From Bos javanicus (Eukaryota > Chordata > Mammalia > Artiodactyla > Bovidae), in assembly GCF_032452875.1 (NCBI RefSeq), contig NC_083876.1:5394001-5458000 (forward strand): 64,000 nt of DNA, in the 5' to 3' direction. The translations under genes and the position numbers were made by a program. The number at the start of each line of letters is the position of its first letter. Position 1 is the stretch's first letter. Below the pieces are notes generated by a model. The model ran no database searches and was not told the DNA's origin. It saw nothing but the letters and a program-made list of their open reading frames with translations. Shown here one piece after another: positions 1 through 11,430 of this stretch.

Positions 1-398
1 TAATTGTCTGTTGATACATTTCGTTGATATCTCTTCCTAGTTGTTTTGTTTTGCATATATTTAAACAATTTTAATCTTTATTAATATGCTATCTTTGTGA
101 GTTTTATATGCACATCTTTTCACAGTATCTAGCTTGTGTTTTAATTTAATTTAGAATGTAAACTGCATTAGATTTATTTTTAAGTTTGAGGAACTCAAAT
201 TCACCAACAATTTTCTGTATATATTTTGTCTTTTTATAACTTATTTTTAGACACAGGAGGGATTATAAAATATTTTTAAAATAAGACAAATATTAGCACC
301 ATGATGTAAAACAACCAACACACAGCTGCAAATAATTTTCTATGCACACAGACAAACCAAGAAATTTATAACTTTTCTAAATAATTTTAAGAATAGAA
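1..398. other. AT-rich sequence, no feature recognised
   Basis: Low-complexity AT-rich DNA with no open frame of note and no repeat family I can name. Confidence 0.5.
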
Positions 399-673
399 TG
401 CTGCTGCTGCTGCTAAGTCACTTCAGTTGTGTCTGACTCTGTGTGATCCCATAGACAGCAGCCCACCAGGCTCCGCTGTCCTGGGATTCTCCAGGCAAGA
501 ACACTGGAGTGAGTTGCCATTTCCTTCTCCAATGCATGAAAGTGAAAAGTGAAAGTGAAGTCGCTCAGTCGTGTTCAAACCTCAGTGACCCTGTGGACTG
601 CAGCCTTCCAGGCTCCTCTGTCCATGGGATTTTCCAGGCAAGAGTACTGGAGTGGGGTGACATTGACTTCTCC
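399..673 (-). mobile_element. Bov-A2 SINE
   Basis: On the plus strand it begins with a GCT-repeat and ends in GCCATT/CTTCTCC-type sequence, the reverse complement of Bov-A2. Two Bov-A units are visible, joined near 540-565 by the typical AAGTGAAAGTGAAGTCGCTC linker. Bov-A2 is a non-autonomous bovid SINE related to the 3' end of BovB and thought to use its machinery. Several substitutions show it is not recent. Confidence 0.9.
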
Positions 674-794
674 AAAGATTAGAATAGTGAGGGACATTTA
701 CATTTAACACTTGCAATAATGACTTAATGAAAATAATGTGAAAGTAAATAAACTAGATAATGATAATCTAAAAATCAAGTGTAAAGGAAACAAA

Positions 795-2832
795 TATACA
801 GTGAATGTGAGAAATAGATTTAAGGGCCTAGATCTGATAGATAGAATGCCTGATGAACTATGGAATGAGTTTCGTGACATTGTATAGGAGACAGGGAACA
901 AGACCATCCCTATGGAAAAGAAATGCAAAAAAGCAAAATGGCTGTCTGGGGAGGACTTACAAATGGCTGTGAAAAGAAGAGAAGTGAAAAGCAAAGGAGA
1001 AAAGGAAATATATAAACATCTGAATGCAAAGTTCCAAAGAAGAGCAAGAAGAGATAAGAAAGCCTTCTTCAGCAATCAATGCAAAGAAATAGAGGAAAAC
1101 AACAGAATGGGAAAGACTAGAGAAATTTTCTTCAAGAAAATCAGAGATACCAAAGGAACATTTCATGCAAAGATGGGCTCGATAAAGGACAGAAATGGAA
1201 TGGACCTAACAGAAGCAGAAGATATTAAGAAGAGATGGCAAGAATACACAGAAGAACTGTACAAAAAAGATCTTCACAACCCAGATAATCATGATGGTGT
1301 GATCACTGACCTAGAGCCAGACATCCTGGAATGTGAAGTCAAGTGGGCCTTAGAAAGCATCACTACGAACAAAGCTAGTGGAGGTGATAGCATTCCAGTT
1401 GAGCTATACCAAATCCTGAAAGATGATTCTGTGAAAGTGCTGCATTCAATATGCCAGCAAATTTGGAAAACTCAGCAGTGGCCACAGGACTGGAAAAGGT
1501 CAGTTTTCATTCCAATCCCAAAGAAAGGCAATGCAATAGAATGCTCAAACTACTGCACAATTGCACTCCTCTCACATGCTAGTAAAGTAATGCTCAAAAT
1601 TCTCCAAGCTAAGCTTCAGCAATATGTGAACCATGAACTTCCTGATGTTCAAGCTGGTTTTAGAAAAGGCAGAGGAACCAGAAATCAAATTTCCAACATC
1701 TGCTGGATCATGGAAAAAGCAAAAGAGTTCCAGAAAAACATCTATTTCTGCTTTATTGACTATGCCAAAGCCTTTGACTGTATGGATCACAATAAACTGT
1801 GGAAAATTCTGAAAGAGATGGGAATACCAGACCACCTGATCTGCCTCTTGAGAAATTTGTATGCAGATCAGGAAACAACAGTTAGACCTAGACATGGAAC
1901 AACAGACTGGTTACAAATAGGAAAAGGAGGACATCAAGGCTGTATATTGTCACCCTGTTTATTTAACTTATATGCAGAGTACATCATGAGAAATGCTGTA
2001 CTGGAAGAAACACAAGCTGGAATCAAGATTGCCAGGAGAAATATCAATAACCTCAGATATGCAGATGACACCACCCTTATGGCAGAAAGTGAAGAGGAAT
2101 TAAAAAGCCTCTTGGTGAAAGTGGAGAGTTAAAAAGTTGGCTTAAAGCTCAACATTCAGAAAATGAAGATCATGGCATCCGGTCCCCATCACTTCATGGG
2201 AAATAGATGGGGAAACAGTGGAAACAGTGTCAGACGTTGTTTTTCTGGGCTCCAAAATCATTGCAGATGGTGACTTCAGCCATGAAATTAAAGGACACTT
2301 ATTCCTTGGAAGGAAAGTTATGACCAACCTAGATAGCATATTCAAAAGCAGAGACATTACTTTGCCAACAAAGGTTCATCTAGTCAAGGCTGTGGTTTTT
2401 CCTGTGATCATGTATGGATGTGAGAGTTGGACTGTGAAGAAGGCTGAGCGCTGAAGAATTGATGCTTTTGAACTGTGCTGTTGGAGAAGACTCTTGAGAG
2501 TCCCTTGGACTGCAAGGAGATCCAACCAGTCCATTCTGAAGGAGATCAGCCCTGGGATTTCTTTGGAAGGAATGATGCTAAAGCTGAAACTCCAGTACTT
2601 TGGCTACCTCTTGCGAAGAGTTGACTCATTCGAAAAGACTCTGATGCTGGGAGGGTTTGGGGGCAAGAGGAGAAGGGAATGACAGAGGATGAGATGGCTG
2701 GATGGCATCACTGATTCAATGGACGTGAGTCTCAGTGAACTCCGGCAGTTGGTGATGGACAGGGAGGCCTGACGTGTTGCGATTCATGGGGTCACAAAGA
2801 GTTGGACACTACTGAATGACTGATATGATCTG
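795..2832 (+). mobile_element. BovB (RTE) LINE, 5'-truncated
   Basis: The sequence matches other BovB copies in this window from the linker before the reverse transcriptase through to the 3' tail (GGTCACAAAGAGTTGGACAC then CTGATATGATCTGA). The endonuclease half is absent, as expected from incomplete reverse transcription. A TA microsatellite follows at once. The reading frame is preserved over most of RT and then broken: a stop at about 2130 where other copies read GTGAAAAAG, and one extra C near 2185. The CTGAT-type tail resembles those of the copies at 34.3 and 41.2 kb. Confidence 0.95.
912..2132 (+). pseudogene. BovB reverse transcriptase frame, C-terminally broken
   Basis: This 406-codon open frame is the longest in the window. 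It encodes the RTE-clade RT that copies BovB RNA at the nicked target. The N-terminal third is the Lys-rich linker. The fingers/palm follow, with IPIPKKGN near 1520, QAGFRKGRGT near 1655 and the first catalytic Asp in CFIDYAKAFD (codon at 1758). The second catalytic box YADD is at 2058-2069. The frame stops shortly after YADD, so thumb and C-terminal parts are separated: pieces continue at 2218-2454 and 2494-2682 in another frame. The N-terminal endonuclease is missing and the ATG at 912 is internal to the normal polyprotein. A full BovB protein is roughly 1,000 residues, so this is a remnant despite intact palm motifs. Confidence 0.9.
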
Positions 2833-2837
2833 ACATA

Positions 2838-2905
2838 TATGTAATAATATATATTATATATATATGTATATTATATACATATATATATATATATATATAT
2901 AATGC
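2838..2905. repeat. TA-rich microsatellite
   Basis: Nearly uninterrupted TA/ATGT repeats directly follow the BovB 3' end. This may be a target-site AT tract or a tail expansion. Confidence 0.9.
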
Positions 2906-3789
2906 ATATGCAGGCATCATACAAGAAGAAAACCTCTAAGAGTTGCAATTGCCACAGAATGGAAAACAAATCACTACAGAAAATAGCACTGCAACCTTTG
3001 TGACATTAAGATTGTGTCTTCTGTAATAGTCTTTGAATTAAGATATTTTTTGAACATATTTTCTTGTTGGCTCATTTCTAATTTCTCCAAATGGAAAGCC
3101 TTTAGAGAGGGAGCGAGCTGAAGTCTTTCACATCTGCATCATTTTACTGTCTGTTCAGCAAGCTGGTGGATGACAACACCTTGCTCATGAAAAGCCTTTG
3201 GTACTTGCAACTTGCTGGAGGGCTTCGCTGCTAGCCATAAAGTGATATTTTTGCACCAGCAAAATTTTAAATTATGAATAAACTCATTAAGAAAAACAAT
3301 TCCTGTGAAATGAACTACAATGCTTAGATTAGCATAATAAAAATTCAAGTGGGATGTTGAGAAATTGAGACAGTAAGTATCATTAAAAGCAGGAAGTGAC
3401 ACTCGAGGTGGAAGTTCATGAAATAGAGTAAGGTTCATGAAGACCCATGACTAGGAACAAGAAGATCCTAGTTAAACAGACCCTTAGGGAAGTGCAGTGT
3501 GGAGCAGATATTAAGAGAGATGGACATATGAGAAGCAAGTGTACAAGACTGAGATTAATTACAAACACTTCTTTTCAGGTTGCCACCATTTCCAGAGACA
3601 TAGTCGTTCAAAATGTATCTGCTATACAACAGCTTTGTTATTTGATTTCTTTGTCGTTGTATCTTTTTGCTATTAGTCTGTTTACACCAAACGTTTTTAT
3701 TTAAATCAGACTGAATGAGTTAAGTTAATCTTCATAATTTATCATTCCAGGTTAAAAAAAAATTACTTTCAAAGAATTTGAATGAAATT
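2906..3789. other. Unassigned sequence
   Basis: Moderately AT-rich DNA. Short open frames near 3139-3438 (minus) and 3447-3704 (plus) show no domain and no codon pattern suggesting a gene. It may be an ancient unnamed repeat or unique sequence. Confidence 0.4.
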
Positions 3790-3892
3790 ATCTTTTTTTT
3801 TTCTTATCACTTGTATTTTATTTTATTTTTTTAATTTTATTTTATTTTTAAACTTTACATAATTGTATTAGTTTTGCCAAATATCAAAATGA
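3790..3892 (-). mobile_element. L1-BT 3' terminus, short fragment
   Basis: The poly-T rich start, then TTTTTAAACTTTACA and AATTGTATTAGTTTTGCC, are the reverse complement of the extreme 3' end of bovine L1. The same stretch occurs at about 19,800 and 61,830. Only about 100 bases remain, so it is a severely 5'-truncated insertion. Confidence 0.8.
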
Positions 3893-5091
3893 AAGTAAGA
3901 TATCAGGTAAAAAAAAATCATGAAGTGTTTTTTATGATGATTGGCCTGATATCATAATAATAAATATTTTGAAAGTGCATTTTTAGTCAAAATGCAAAGA
4001 AAGAGTATTTATATGAATATAATACTTTTCTGCAGTATGTTTTGAAATTTTAAGTTTTAAAATTATCTCAGTTGTAAATGTTTGATGCAAGCTTTTACTA
4101 ATCAGATAAGGCAAATTATGGTGTGACTGTTATTTTTCAAACAAAAGGTGATTTCTTATAAAATTAAAAGGGTATGAAAAATATATGTGTAAAAGCTGGG
4201 CAATCAATTTTGAATTACAGGAAAAAAATCTACAGAAAATGCACATGGATTTGTGCCACATATGCATTTTAACTTTTTAAAATACAAAGCCCTTTTAATA
4301 AAAGATTTCTTTAATCCTGAAATTCTGTATTTATTAAGTTAAGCTTCTTTTCATTCTTATTGCCATCTAAAACTCTTTCCAAGATCTTTCTTAACAATAA
4401 TGACAACTTATTGAGTTAACCTCTACTTTTTCCTTTGCTTCAGTTAGACTTATCTTCAAATTTTTCCCACCCATTCTGTGCCTTCCTTCCACTATGCTTT
4501 TTTCCTCCAGTAATAACAATCTTTTCTTCTATTGAAAAACCTTACTCAATTTTATCTTAATTAGCTAGAAAGTAGAGAAAAGTAATTTATTCTTATTGCA
4601 AAACCCACCAAATAGTAGAAGTAAAAATAAAATTATGATTATAATAAAAATGAGTGACAATAAAATTACTAGTAGAAATACAGTAAAAATAATGGCATCT
4701 GCAAGAATTATAATTGTTTATTTCTTTGGATAGAACACTTTATATTTTTACTGTTCTAGACTATTCATTATGCTTTGATATAAATCTTTGCTATTTGCAT
4801 GTTAATAAAAAATATTCCCAAATATTTTTACATTCCTTGAGAACAAGTAGGAAAGGTGCTGACTTTATCATTTTTGTGTCATCATAGCACATAAAAAAGT
4901 CAATAAAATAAATTTTAATCACTTGAGCACATTTTACTAGTTATGTACTATGCATATTTGTTTTTGTAATTTTGTATATATAGATTGTGTATAAAGAAAA
5001 TACTGTTAATAAATACCAACACTTATTATCATACTTACTATCACATGTGTTTATGTCATTTTCTCCTTTAAACTGCATGTTATAACTCTGT
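3893..5091. other. AT-rich unassigned sequence, possible L2 tail
   Basis: Very AT-rich. The stretch at about 4833-4930 (CCTTGAGAACAAGTAGG ... GTCAATAAAATAAATTTTAA) faintly resembles the 3' end of an L2 LINE on the plus strand, but it is too diverged for a firm call. No gene-like feature. Confidence 0.35.
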
Positions 5092-5105
5092 TATGTAATC
5101 ATAAG

Positions 5106-5322
5106 ATGACTTCCCTAGTGGCTCAGACGGTAAAGCATCTGCCTACAAAGCGGGAGACCCGGGTTCGATCCCTGGGTTGGAAAGATCCCCTGGAGAAGGA
5201 AATGGCAACCCACTCCAGTATTCTTGCCTGGAAAATCACATGGATGGAGGAGCCTGGTTGGCTACTGTCCACGGGATCACAAAGAGTCAGACACGACTGA
5301 GCGACTTCACTGTCTATGTATG
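5106..5322 (+). mobile_element. Bov-tA SINE with exact target duplication
   Basis: The element starts with a tRNA-Glu-like head (GACTTCCCTAGTGGCTCAG) with a recognisable B box (GGTTCGATCCC) near 5162, followed by the Bov-A body ending ACACGACTGAGCGACTTCAC. It is flanked by the same 14 bases, TATGTAATCATAAG, at 5092-5105 and 5323-5336. This defines the ends and indicates insertion by target-primed reverse transcription. Confidence 0.96.
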
Positions 5323-5425
5323 TATGTAATCATAAGTTAGAGGCTGTTTGGAAATAATGTTAACAAAGCATGTCTTTAGAGTATTGTAAGGGTTTATTTT
5401 ACTCAGAATTTTAGCAGACTTTAAA

Positions 5426-5428
<3 letters not shown>

Positions 5429-5455
<27 letters not shown>
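5429..5455. repeat. (TA)n microsatellite
   Basis: About 13 uninterrupted TA units, abutting the 3' end of the next BovB. Confidence 0.95.
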
Positions 5456-5456
<1 letters not shown>

Positions 5457-7844
5457 CAGTTCAGACACTCAGTCATATCTGACTCTTTGTGACCTCAGGA
5501 ACCGCAGCATGACATGACTCCCTGTCCATCACCAACTCCTGGAGGCCATTAAAAACCCATGTCCATTGAGTCGGTGATGCCATCCAACCATCTCATCCTC
5601 TTACTTCCCCTTCTCCTTCTGCCCTCAATCATCCCAGTATCAGGGTGTTTTAAAATGTGTCAGCTCTTCGCATCAGGTAGCCAAAGTATTGGAGTTTCAG
5701 CTTCAGCATCAGTCCTTTCAAAGAATACCCAGGACTAATCTCCTTTAGGATGGACTGGTTGGATCTCCTTGCAGTCCAAGGGACTCTCAAGAGTCTTCTC
5801 TAACACCCCAGTTCAAAAGCATCAATTCTTTGGCAATCAGCTTTCTTTATAGTCCAACTCTCACATCCATACATGACAACTGGAAAAACCATAGCCTTGA
5901 CTAGGACCTTTGTTGACAAAGTAATGTCTCTGCTTTTCAATATGCTGTCTAGGTTGGTCATAACTTTCCTTCCAAGGAGTAAGTGTCTTTTAATTTCATG
6001 GCTGCAGTCACCATCTGCAGTGATTTTGGAGCTCAAAAAAATAAAGTCTGACACTGTTTCCACTGTTTCCCCATCTATTTGCCATGAAGTGATGGGACCA
6101 GATGTCATGATCTTCGTTTTCTGAATGTTGAGCTTTAAGCCAAATTTTCATTCTCATCTTTCACTTTCATCAAGAAAATGAAAGTTTTTCTTCATTTTCT
6201 GCCATACAGGTGGTCTCATATGCATATCTGAGGTTATTGATATTTCTCCCGGTAATCTTAATTCCAGTTTGTGCTTCCTCCAGCCCAGAATTTCTCATGA
6301 TGTACTCTGCGTATAAGTTAAATAAGCAGGGTGACAATATACAGCCTTGATGTACTCATTTTCCTATTTGGAACCAGTCTGTCGTTCCACAGCCAAGTCT
6401 AACTGTGGCTTCCTGACCTGCATATAGGTTTCTCAAGAGGCAGAGCAGGTGTTCTGGTATTCCCATCTCTTTCAATATTTTCAACAGTTTATTGTGACCC
6501 ACACAGACAAAGGCTTAGGCATAGTTAATAAAACAGAAATAGATGTTTTTCTGGAACTCTCTTGTTTTTTTTGATGGTCCAGCAGATGTTGGCAATTTGA
6601 TCTCTGGTTCCTCTGCCTTTTCCAAAACCAGCTTGAACATCTGGAAGTTCATGGTTCATGTATTGCTGAAGCCTGGCTTGGAGAATTTTGAGCATTCCTA
6701 TAATAGCATGTGAAATGAATGCTATTGTGCAGTAGTTTGATCATTCTTTGGTATTGGCTTTCTTTACAATTCAAATGAACACTGACCTTTTCCAGTCCTG
6801 TGGCCACTGCTGTTTTCAAAATTTGCTGGGATATTGAGTGCAGCACTTTCACAGCATCATCTTCCAGGACTTGAAATAGCTCAACTGGAATTCCATCACC
6901 TCCAGTAGCTTTGTTTGTAGTGATGCTTCCTAAGGCCCACTTGACTTCACATTCTAGGATATCTGGTTCTAGGTGAGTGATCACACCATTGTGATTATCT
7001 GGGTCATGAAGATCTTTTTTGTACAGTTCTTCTGTGTATTCTTGCCACCTCTTCTTAATATCTTCTGCTTCTGTTAGGTTCATACCGTTTCTGTCCTTTA
7101 TTGAGCCCATCTTTGCATGAAATGTTCCCTTGGTATCTCTAATTTTCTTGAAGAGCTCTCTAGTCTTTCCTATTCTATTGTGTTCCTCTACTTCTTTGCA
7201 TTGATCACTGAGAAAGGCTTTCTTATCTCTCCTTGATATTCTTTGCAACTCTGTATTCAAATGGATATGTCTTTCCTTTTCTCCTTTGCTTTTCTCTTCT
7301 GTTCTTTTCACAGCTATTTGTAAAGACGCTTCAAACAGCCATTTTACTTCTTTGCATTTCTTTTTCTTGGGGATGGTCTTGACTCCTGTCTCCTGTACAA
7401 TGTCATGAACCTCCATGCATAGTTCTTCAGGCACTCTGTCTGTCATATCTAGAACCTTAAATCTATTTTTCACTTCCACTGTATAATCATAAGGGATTTG
7501 ATTTAGGTCACACCTGAATGGTCCAGTGGTTTTCTCCACTTTCATCAATTTCAGTCTGAATTTGGCAATAAGAAGTTCATTATCTGAGCCACAGTCAGCT
7601 CCTGGACTTGCTGTTGCTAACTGTATAGAGCTTCTCCATCTTTGGCTGCAAAGAGTAAAATCAATCTGATTTTGGTGTTGACCATCTGGTGATGTCCATG
7701 TGTAGAGTCTTCTCTTTTGTTGTTGGAAGAGGGTGTTTGTTATGACCAGTGTGTTCTCTTGGCAAAACTCTACTAGCTTTTTCATGCTTCACTCCATACT
7801 CCAAGGCCAAATTTGCCTGTTACTTCATGTGTTTCTTGACTTCC
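5455..7844 (-). mobile_element. BovB LINE, 5'-truncated within endonuclease
   Basis: Read on the minus strand, this runs from late endonuclease (near the GVTGKFGL region) through RT to the CTGAACTGAA-type tail. It lacks the first part of the endonuclease and the 5' leader. Many substitutions, a small duplication around 6150-6190 and several frame breaks show an older copy. The 3' end sits on the TA microsatellite. The 125 bases after its 5' end (7845-7969) are unassigned. Confidence 0.95.
6649..7785 (-). pseudogene. BovB endonuclease end plus RT start, one open frame
   Basis: A 378-codon open frame. It begins in the endonuclease C-terminus (QIDFTLCSQRW near 7665; CGSDNELL near 7590, where the catalytic His of the usual SDH motif is Asn). 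It continues through the linker and into the RT N-terminus (KWALGSITTNKATGGDGIPV near 6920) and ends before the palm. RT palm pieces lie downstream out of frame, and thumb sequence is at 5800-6108. As an enzyme it would lack the YADD box and part of the nuclease, so it is a fossil. Confidence 0.88.
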
Positions 7845-7970
7845 TTGAGTATGACAATATGTGCAACATATATTTCATATCTCTCTTTAACATTTAAACA
7901 TACACACATTATAACATGGGAGGGAATTATATATATAAAACTTATGCAAATATGTCATATATTTATATGA

Positions 7971-8213
7971 CTCCAATACTTTGGAGATCTGATGCAGAGA
8001 ACTGACTCATTGGAAAAAACCTTGATCTGGGAACAATTGAAGGCAAGATGAGAAGGGGAGGACAGAGGATGAGATCGGTGAGATGGCATTACTGACTGAA
8101 TGGACATAATTTGAGCAAGCTCCAGGAGTTGGTGATGAACAAGGAAGCCTGGCGTGCTGCAGTCCATGGGATCACAAAGAGTTGGGCAAGACTAAGTGAC
8201 TGAACTGAACTGT
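7971..8213 (+). mobile_element. BovB 3'-end fragment
   Basis: About 240 bases of BovB 3' end, from the CCAATACTTTGG region to CTGAACTGAACTG. It is clearly diverged. The flanking sequence after it (TTCATGCTTTGCCATTTGC) recurs after the next small BovB tail, so the pair may come from a local duplication. Confidence 0.88.
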
Positions 8214-8485
8214 TCTTCTTCATGCTTTGCCATTTGCTTCTATACTACTTCCCAGTTTGGGGGGAGTACAAAACGAATGCAGAGATTAATTCCTTTAAAA
8301 AATAACAACAGTCTACATAAGAAGGTTTTCCAGATTTTATAGCCCTAGAGATTAGTTTTCTGTGTTCCACATGGTTTTCCTTGAATGTGTTTATTTCCTC
8401 ATGTTTGCATAATTTTATTTTTGTTATTATAATTTTCTTTAGCATTCAAATAGGAAAGTGAAAATAAGTAAAAATAAAGAACAAA

Positions 8486-8583
8486 TATGAATTTGAACAA
8501 GTTCCAGGAGTTGGTGCTGGGCAGGGAAGCCTGGGATGCTGCAGTCCATGGGGTCTCACATGACTGAGTGACTGAACTGAATG
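8486..8583 (+). mobile_element. BovB 3'-tail fragment
   Basis: Roughly 100 bases of BovB tail (CAGGAGTTGGTG ... GACTGAGTGACTGAACTGAA). It aligns with 8110-8213 and shares the same non-repeat flank. The surrounding bases 8214-8485 and 8584-8737 are unassigned. Confidence 0.8.
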
Positions 8584-8737
8584 GATGTCCTTCATGCTTA
8601 GCCATTTGCAATCTTTCTCATTCATCTGTGCATTCTCTACATAGCACCTTACTCCTTCCTGTAGTTGAACATTATCACACAGAACATACTTACCCTTCTT
8701 ACTTCCATCACATAATGCTTCTATACTACTTCCCAGA

Positions 8738-11364
8738 TGAACACAGAAAGATGAACTCCCCAGGTCAGTAGGTGCCCGATATGCTACTGGAGATCAGTGG
8801 AGAAATAACTCAAGAAAGAATGAAGAGATGGAGCCAAAGCAAAAACAATACCCAGTTGTGGATATGACTGGTGGTAGAATTAAAGTCTAATGCTGTAAAA
8901 AGCAAAATTGTGTAGGAACCTGGTATGTTAAGTCCAGGAATCAAAGCAAATTGGAAGTGGTCAAACAGATGATGCAAGAGTGAAGGCCGAAGTTTTAGGA
9001 ATCAGTGAACTAAAATGGACTAGAATGGATGAATTTAATTCAGATGACCATTATATAGAAGAAATGGAGTAGCCATCATAGTCAACAAAAGAGCCCAAGA
9101 TGCAGTACTTAGGTGCAGTCTCAAAAATGACAGAATTATCTTTGTCTGTTTCCAAAGCAAACCATTCAATATCACAGTAATCCAAATTTATACCCTGACC
9201 AGTAATGTTGAAGAATCTGAAGTTGAACAGGTCTATGAAGATCTCCAAGACCTTCTAGAACTAATACCCCCAGAAGATGTCCTTTTCATTTTGGGAGACT
9301 GCAGTGCAAAAGTAGGAAGTCAAGATACACTTGGAGTAACAGGCAAATTTGGCCTTGGAGTACAAAATGAAGCATGGCAAAGGCTAACAAAGTTTCGCCA
9401 AGAGAATGCACCGTTCATAACAAACATCCTCTACCAACAACACAAGAGAAGACTCCACACATGGACATCACCAGATGGTCAATAACAAAATCAGATTGAT
9501 CACATTCTTTGCATCCAAAGAGGGAGAAGCTCTATACAGTCAGCAAAAACAAGAGTGGGGACTGACTGTGGCTCAGACCATGAGTTTCTTACTGCCAAAT
9601 TCAGACTGAAATTGAAGAAAGGAGGGAAAACTACTAGAGGGAAAACCATATTATTCAGGTATGACCTAAAACAAATCCCCTATGAGTATACAGTAGAAGT
9701 GAGAAATAGATTCAAGGATTAGATCTGATAGACAGAGTGCCTGATGAACTATGGACAGAGGTTCATGATTCTGTACAGGAGACAGGGAGCAAGACCAACC
9801 CCAAGAAAAATAAATGCAAAAAAGCATAATGGCGGTCTGATGAGGCCTTACAAATAGCTATGAAAAGAAATGAAAAACAAAGAAGAAAAGGTGAGATATA
9901 GCTGTTTGAATGCAGAGTTTGAAAGAATAGCAGGAGAACTAAAAAAGCCCTCCTGAGTAATCAGTGCAAAGAAATAAAAGAAAACAATAGAATGGAAAGA
10001 CTAGAGATTTATTCAAGAAAATTAGAGATAACAATGTAATATTTCATGCAAAGATGGACTCAATAAAGGATGAAAATGGTATAGATCTAACAGAAGCAGA
10101 ATATATTAAGAAGAATATCTTATTGTATTGGCAATAATACACAGAAGAACTATACAACAACAAAAAAAATATTCACAACGCTGATAATCACAATGGTATG
10201 ATCACTCATCTAGAACCAGACATCCTAGAATGTAAAGTCAAATGGGCCTTAGGAAATACCACTAAGAACAAAGCTAGTGGAGCTGATGGAATTCAAAAGA
10301 GCTATTTCAAATCCTAAAAGTTATGGTGAGAAAGTGCTGTAATCAATATGCCAGCAAACTTGGAAAACTCAGCAGTGGTCACAGGACTAGAAAAAGTCAG
10401 TTTTCATTCCAATCCCAAAGAAAGGCAATGCCAAATAATTCTCAGACTACTGCACACTTGTATTCATCTCGCATGCTAGTAAAGGAATGCTCAAAATTCT
10501 CCAAGCCAGGCTTCAACAGTAGATAAACCGTGAACTTCCAGATATTCAAGCTTGTTTTAGAAATGCAGAGGAATTAGAGATCAAATTGCCAACATCAGTT
10601 AGATTATCGAAAAAGCAAGAGAGTCTCAGAAAAACATCTATTTCTGCTTTGTTGACTATTCCAAGCCTTTGACTGTGTGGATCACAACAAACTCTGGAAA
10701 ATTCTTAAAGAGATAGGAATACCAGACGACCTGACCTGCCTCTTGAGAAACATATATACAGGTCAGGAATCCACAGTTAGAACTGGACATGGAACAACAG
10801 AATGGTTCCAAATACGGAGTAGTATGTTAAGGCTATATACTGTCACTGTGCTTATTTAACTTATATGAAGTGTACATCATGAGAAACGCTGGGCTGGAAG
10901 AAGCACAAGCTGGAATCAAGATTTCCAAGAGAAATATCAATAACCTCAGATATGCAGATGACACAACCATATGGCAGAAAGTGAAGAAGAACTAAAGAGC
11001 CTCTTGAAGAAGGAGAAAGAGCAGAATGCAAAAGTTGGCTTAAAACTCAACATTCAGAAAATTAAGATCATGACATCTGGTCCCATCACTTCATGGCAAA
11101 TAAATAGGGAAACAGTGGCACACTTCATTTTTTGGGGCTCCCAAATCTGTGCATTTGGTAACTGCAGCCATGGAATTAAAAGACACTTGCTCCTAGAAGA
11201 AAAGTTATGAGCAACCTAGACAGCATATTGAAAAGCAGAGACATTACTTTGCCAAAAGACGTCCATCTAGTCAAGGCTGTGATTTTTCCATTATTCATGT
11301 ATGGATGTGAGAGTTGGACTATAAAGAAAGCTGAGCTCCGAAGAATTGATGCTTTTGAGCTGTG
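8738..11364 (+). mobile_element. BovB LINE lacking leader and 3' end
   Basis: Starts in the region just before the coding part (GAACTCCCCAGG near 8754). It runs through endonuclease (a GDCSAK version of the GDWNA motif near 9295) and RT (YADD equivalent near 10952), and stops abruptly at GAGCTGTG in the C-terminal domain, without the usual tail. Frames are short and scattered (9291-9485, 10677-10859, 10971-11210), with many indels, so it is old. Loss of the 3' end cannot come from normal reverse transcription and implies a later deletion or recombination. Confidence 0.92.
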
Positions 11365-11430
11365 ATCTTTCCCATAATTCAGTCTGTTTTAATCAGATGT
11401 ATGTATGTATAGAACATTTATGAACCCTTA

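Noticed and set aside
912..2132. A working reverse transcriptase gene
   Set aside because: It is the middle of a truncated BovB, with no endonuclease, a stop after YADD and a downstream frameshift.
5106..5300. tRNA gene or small protein at the SINE head
   Set aside because: The tRNA-like head with a B box belongs to a Bov-tA SINE with target duplication. Similar frames occur in every copy.
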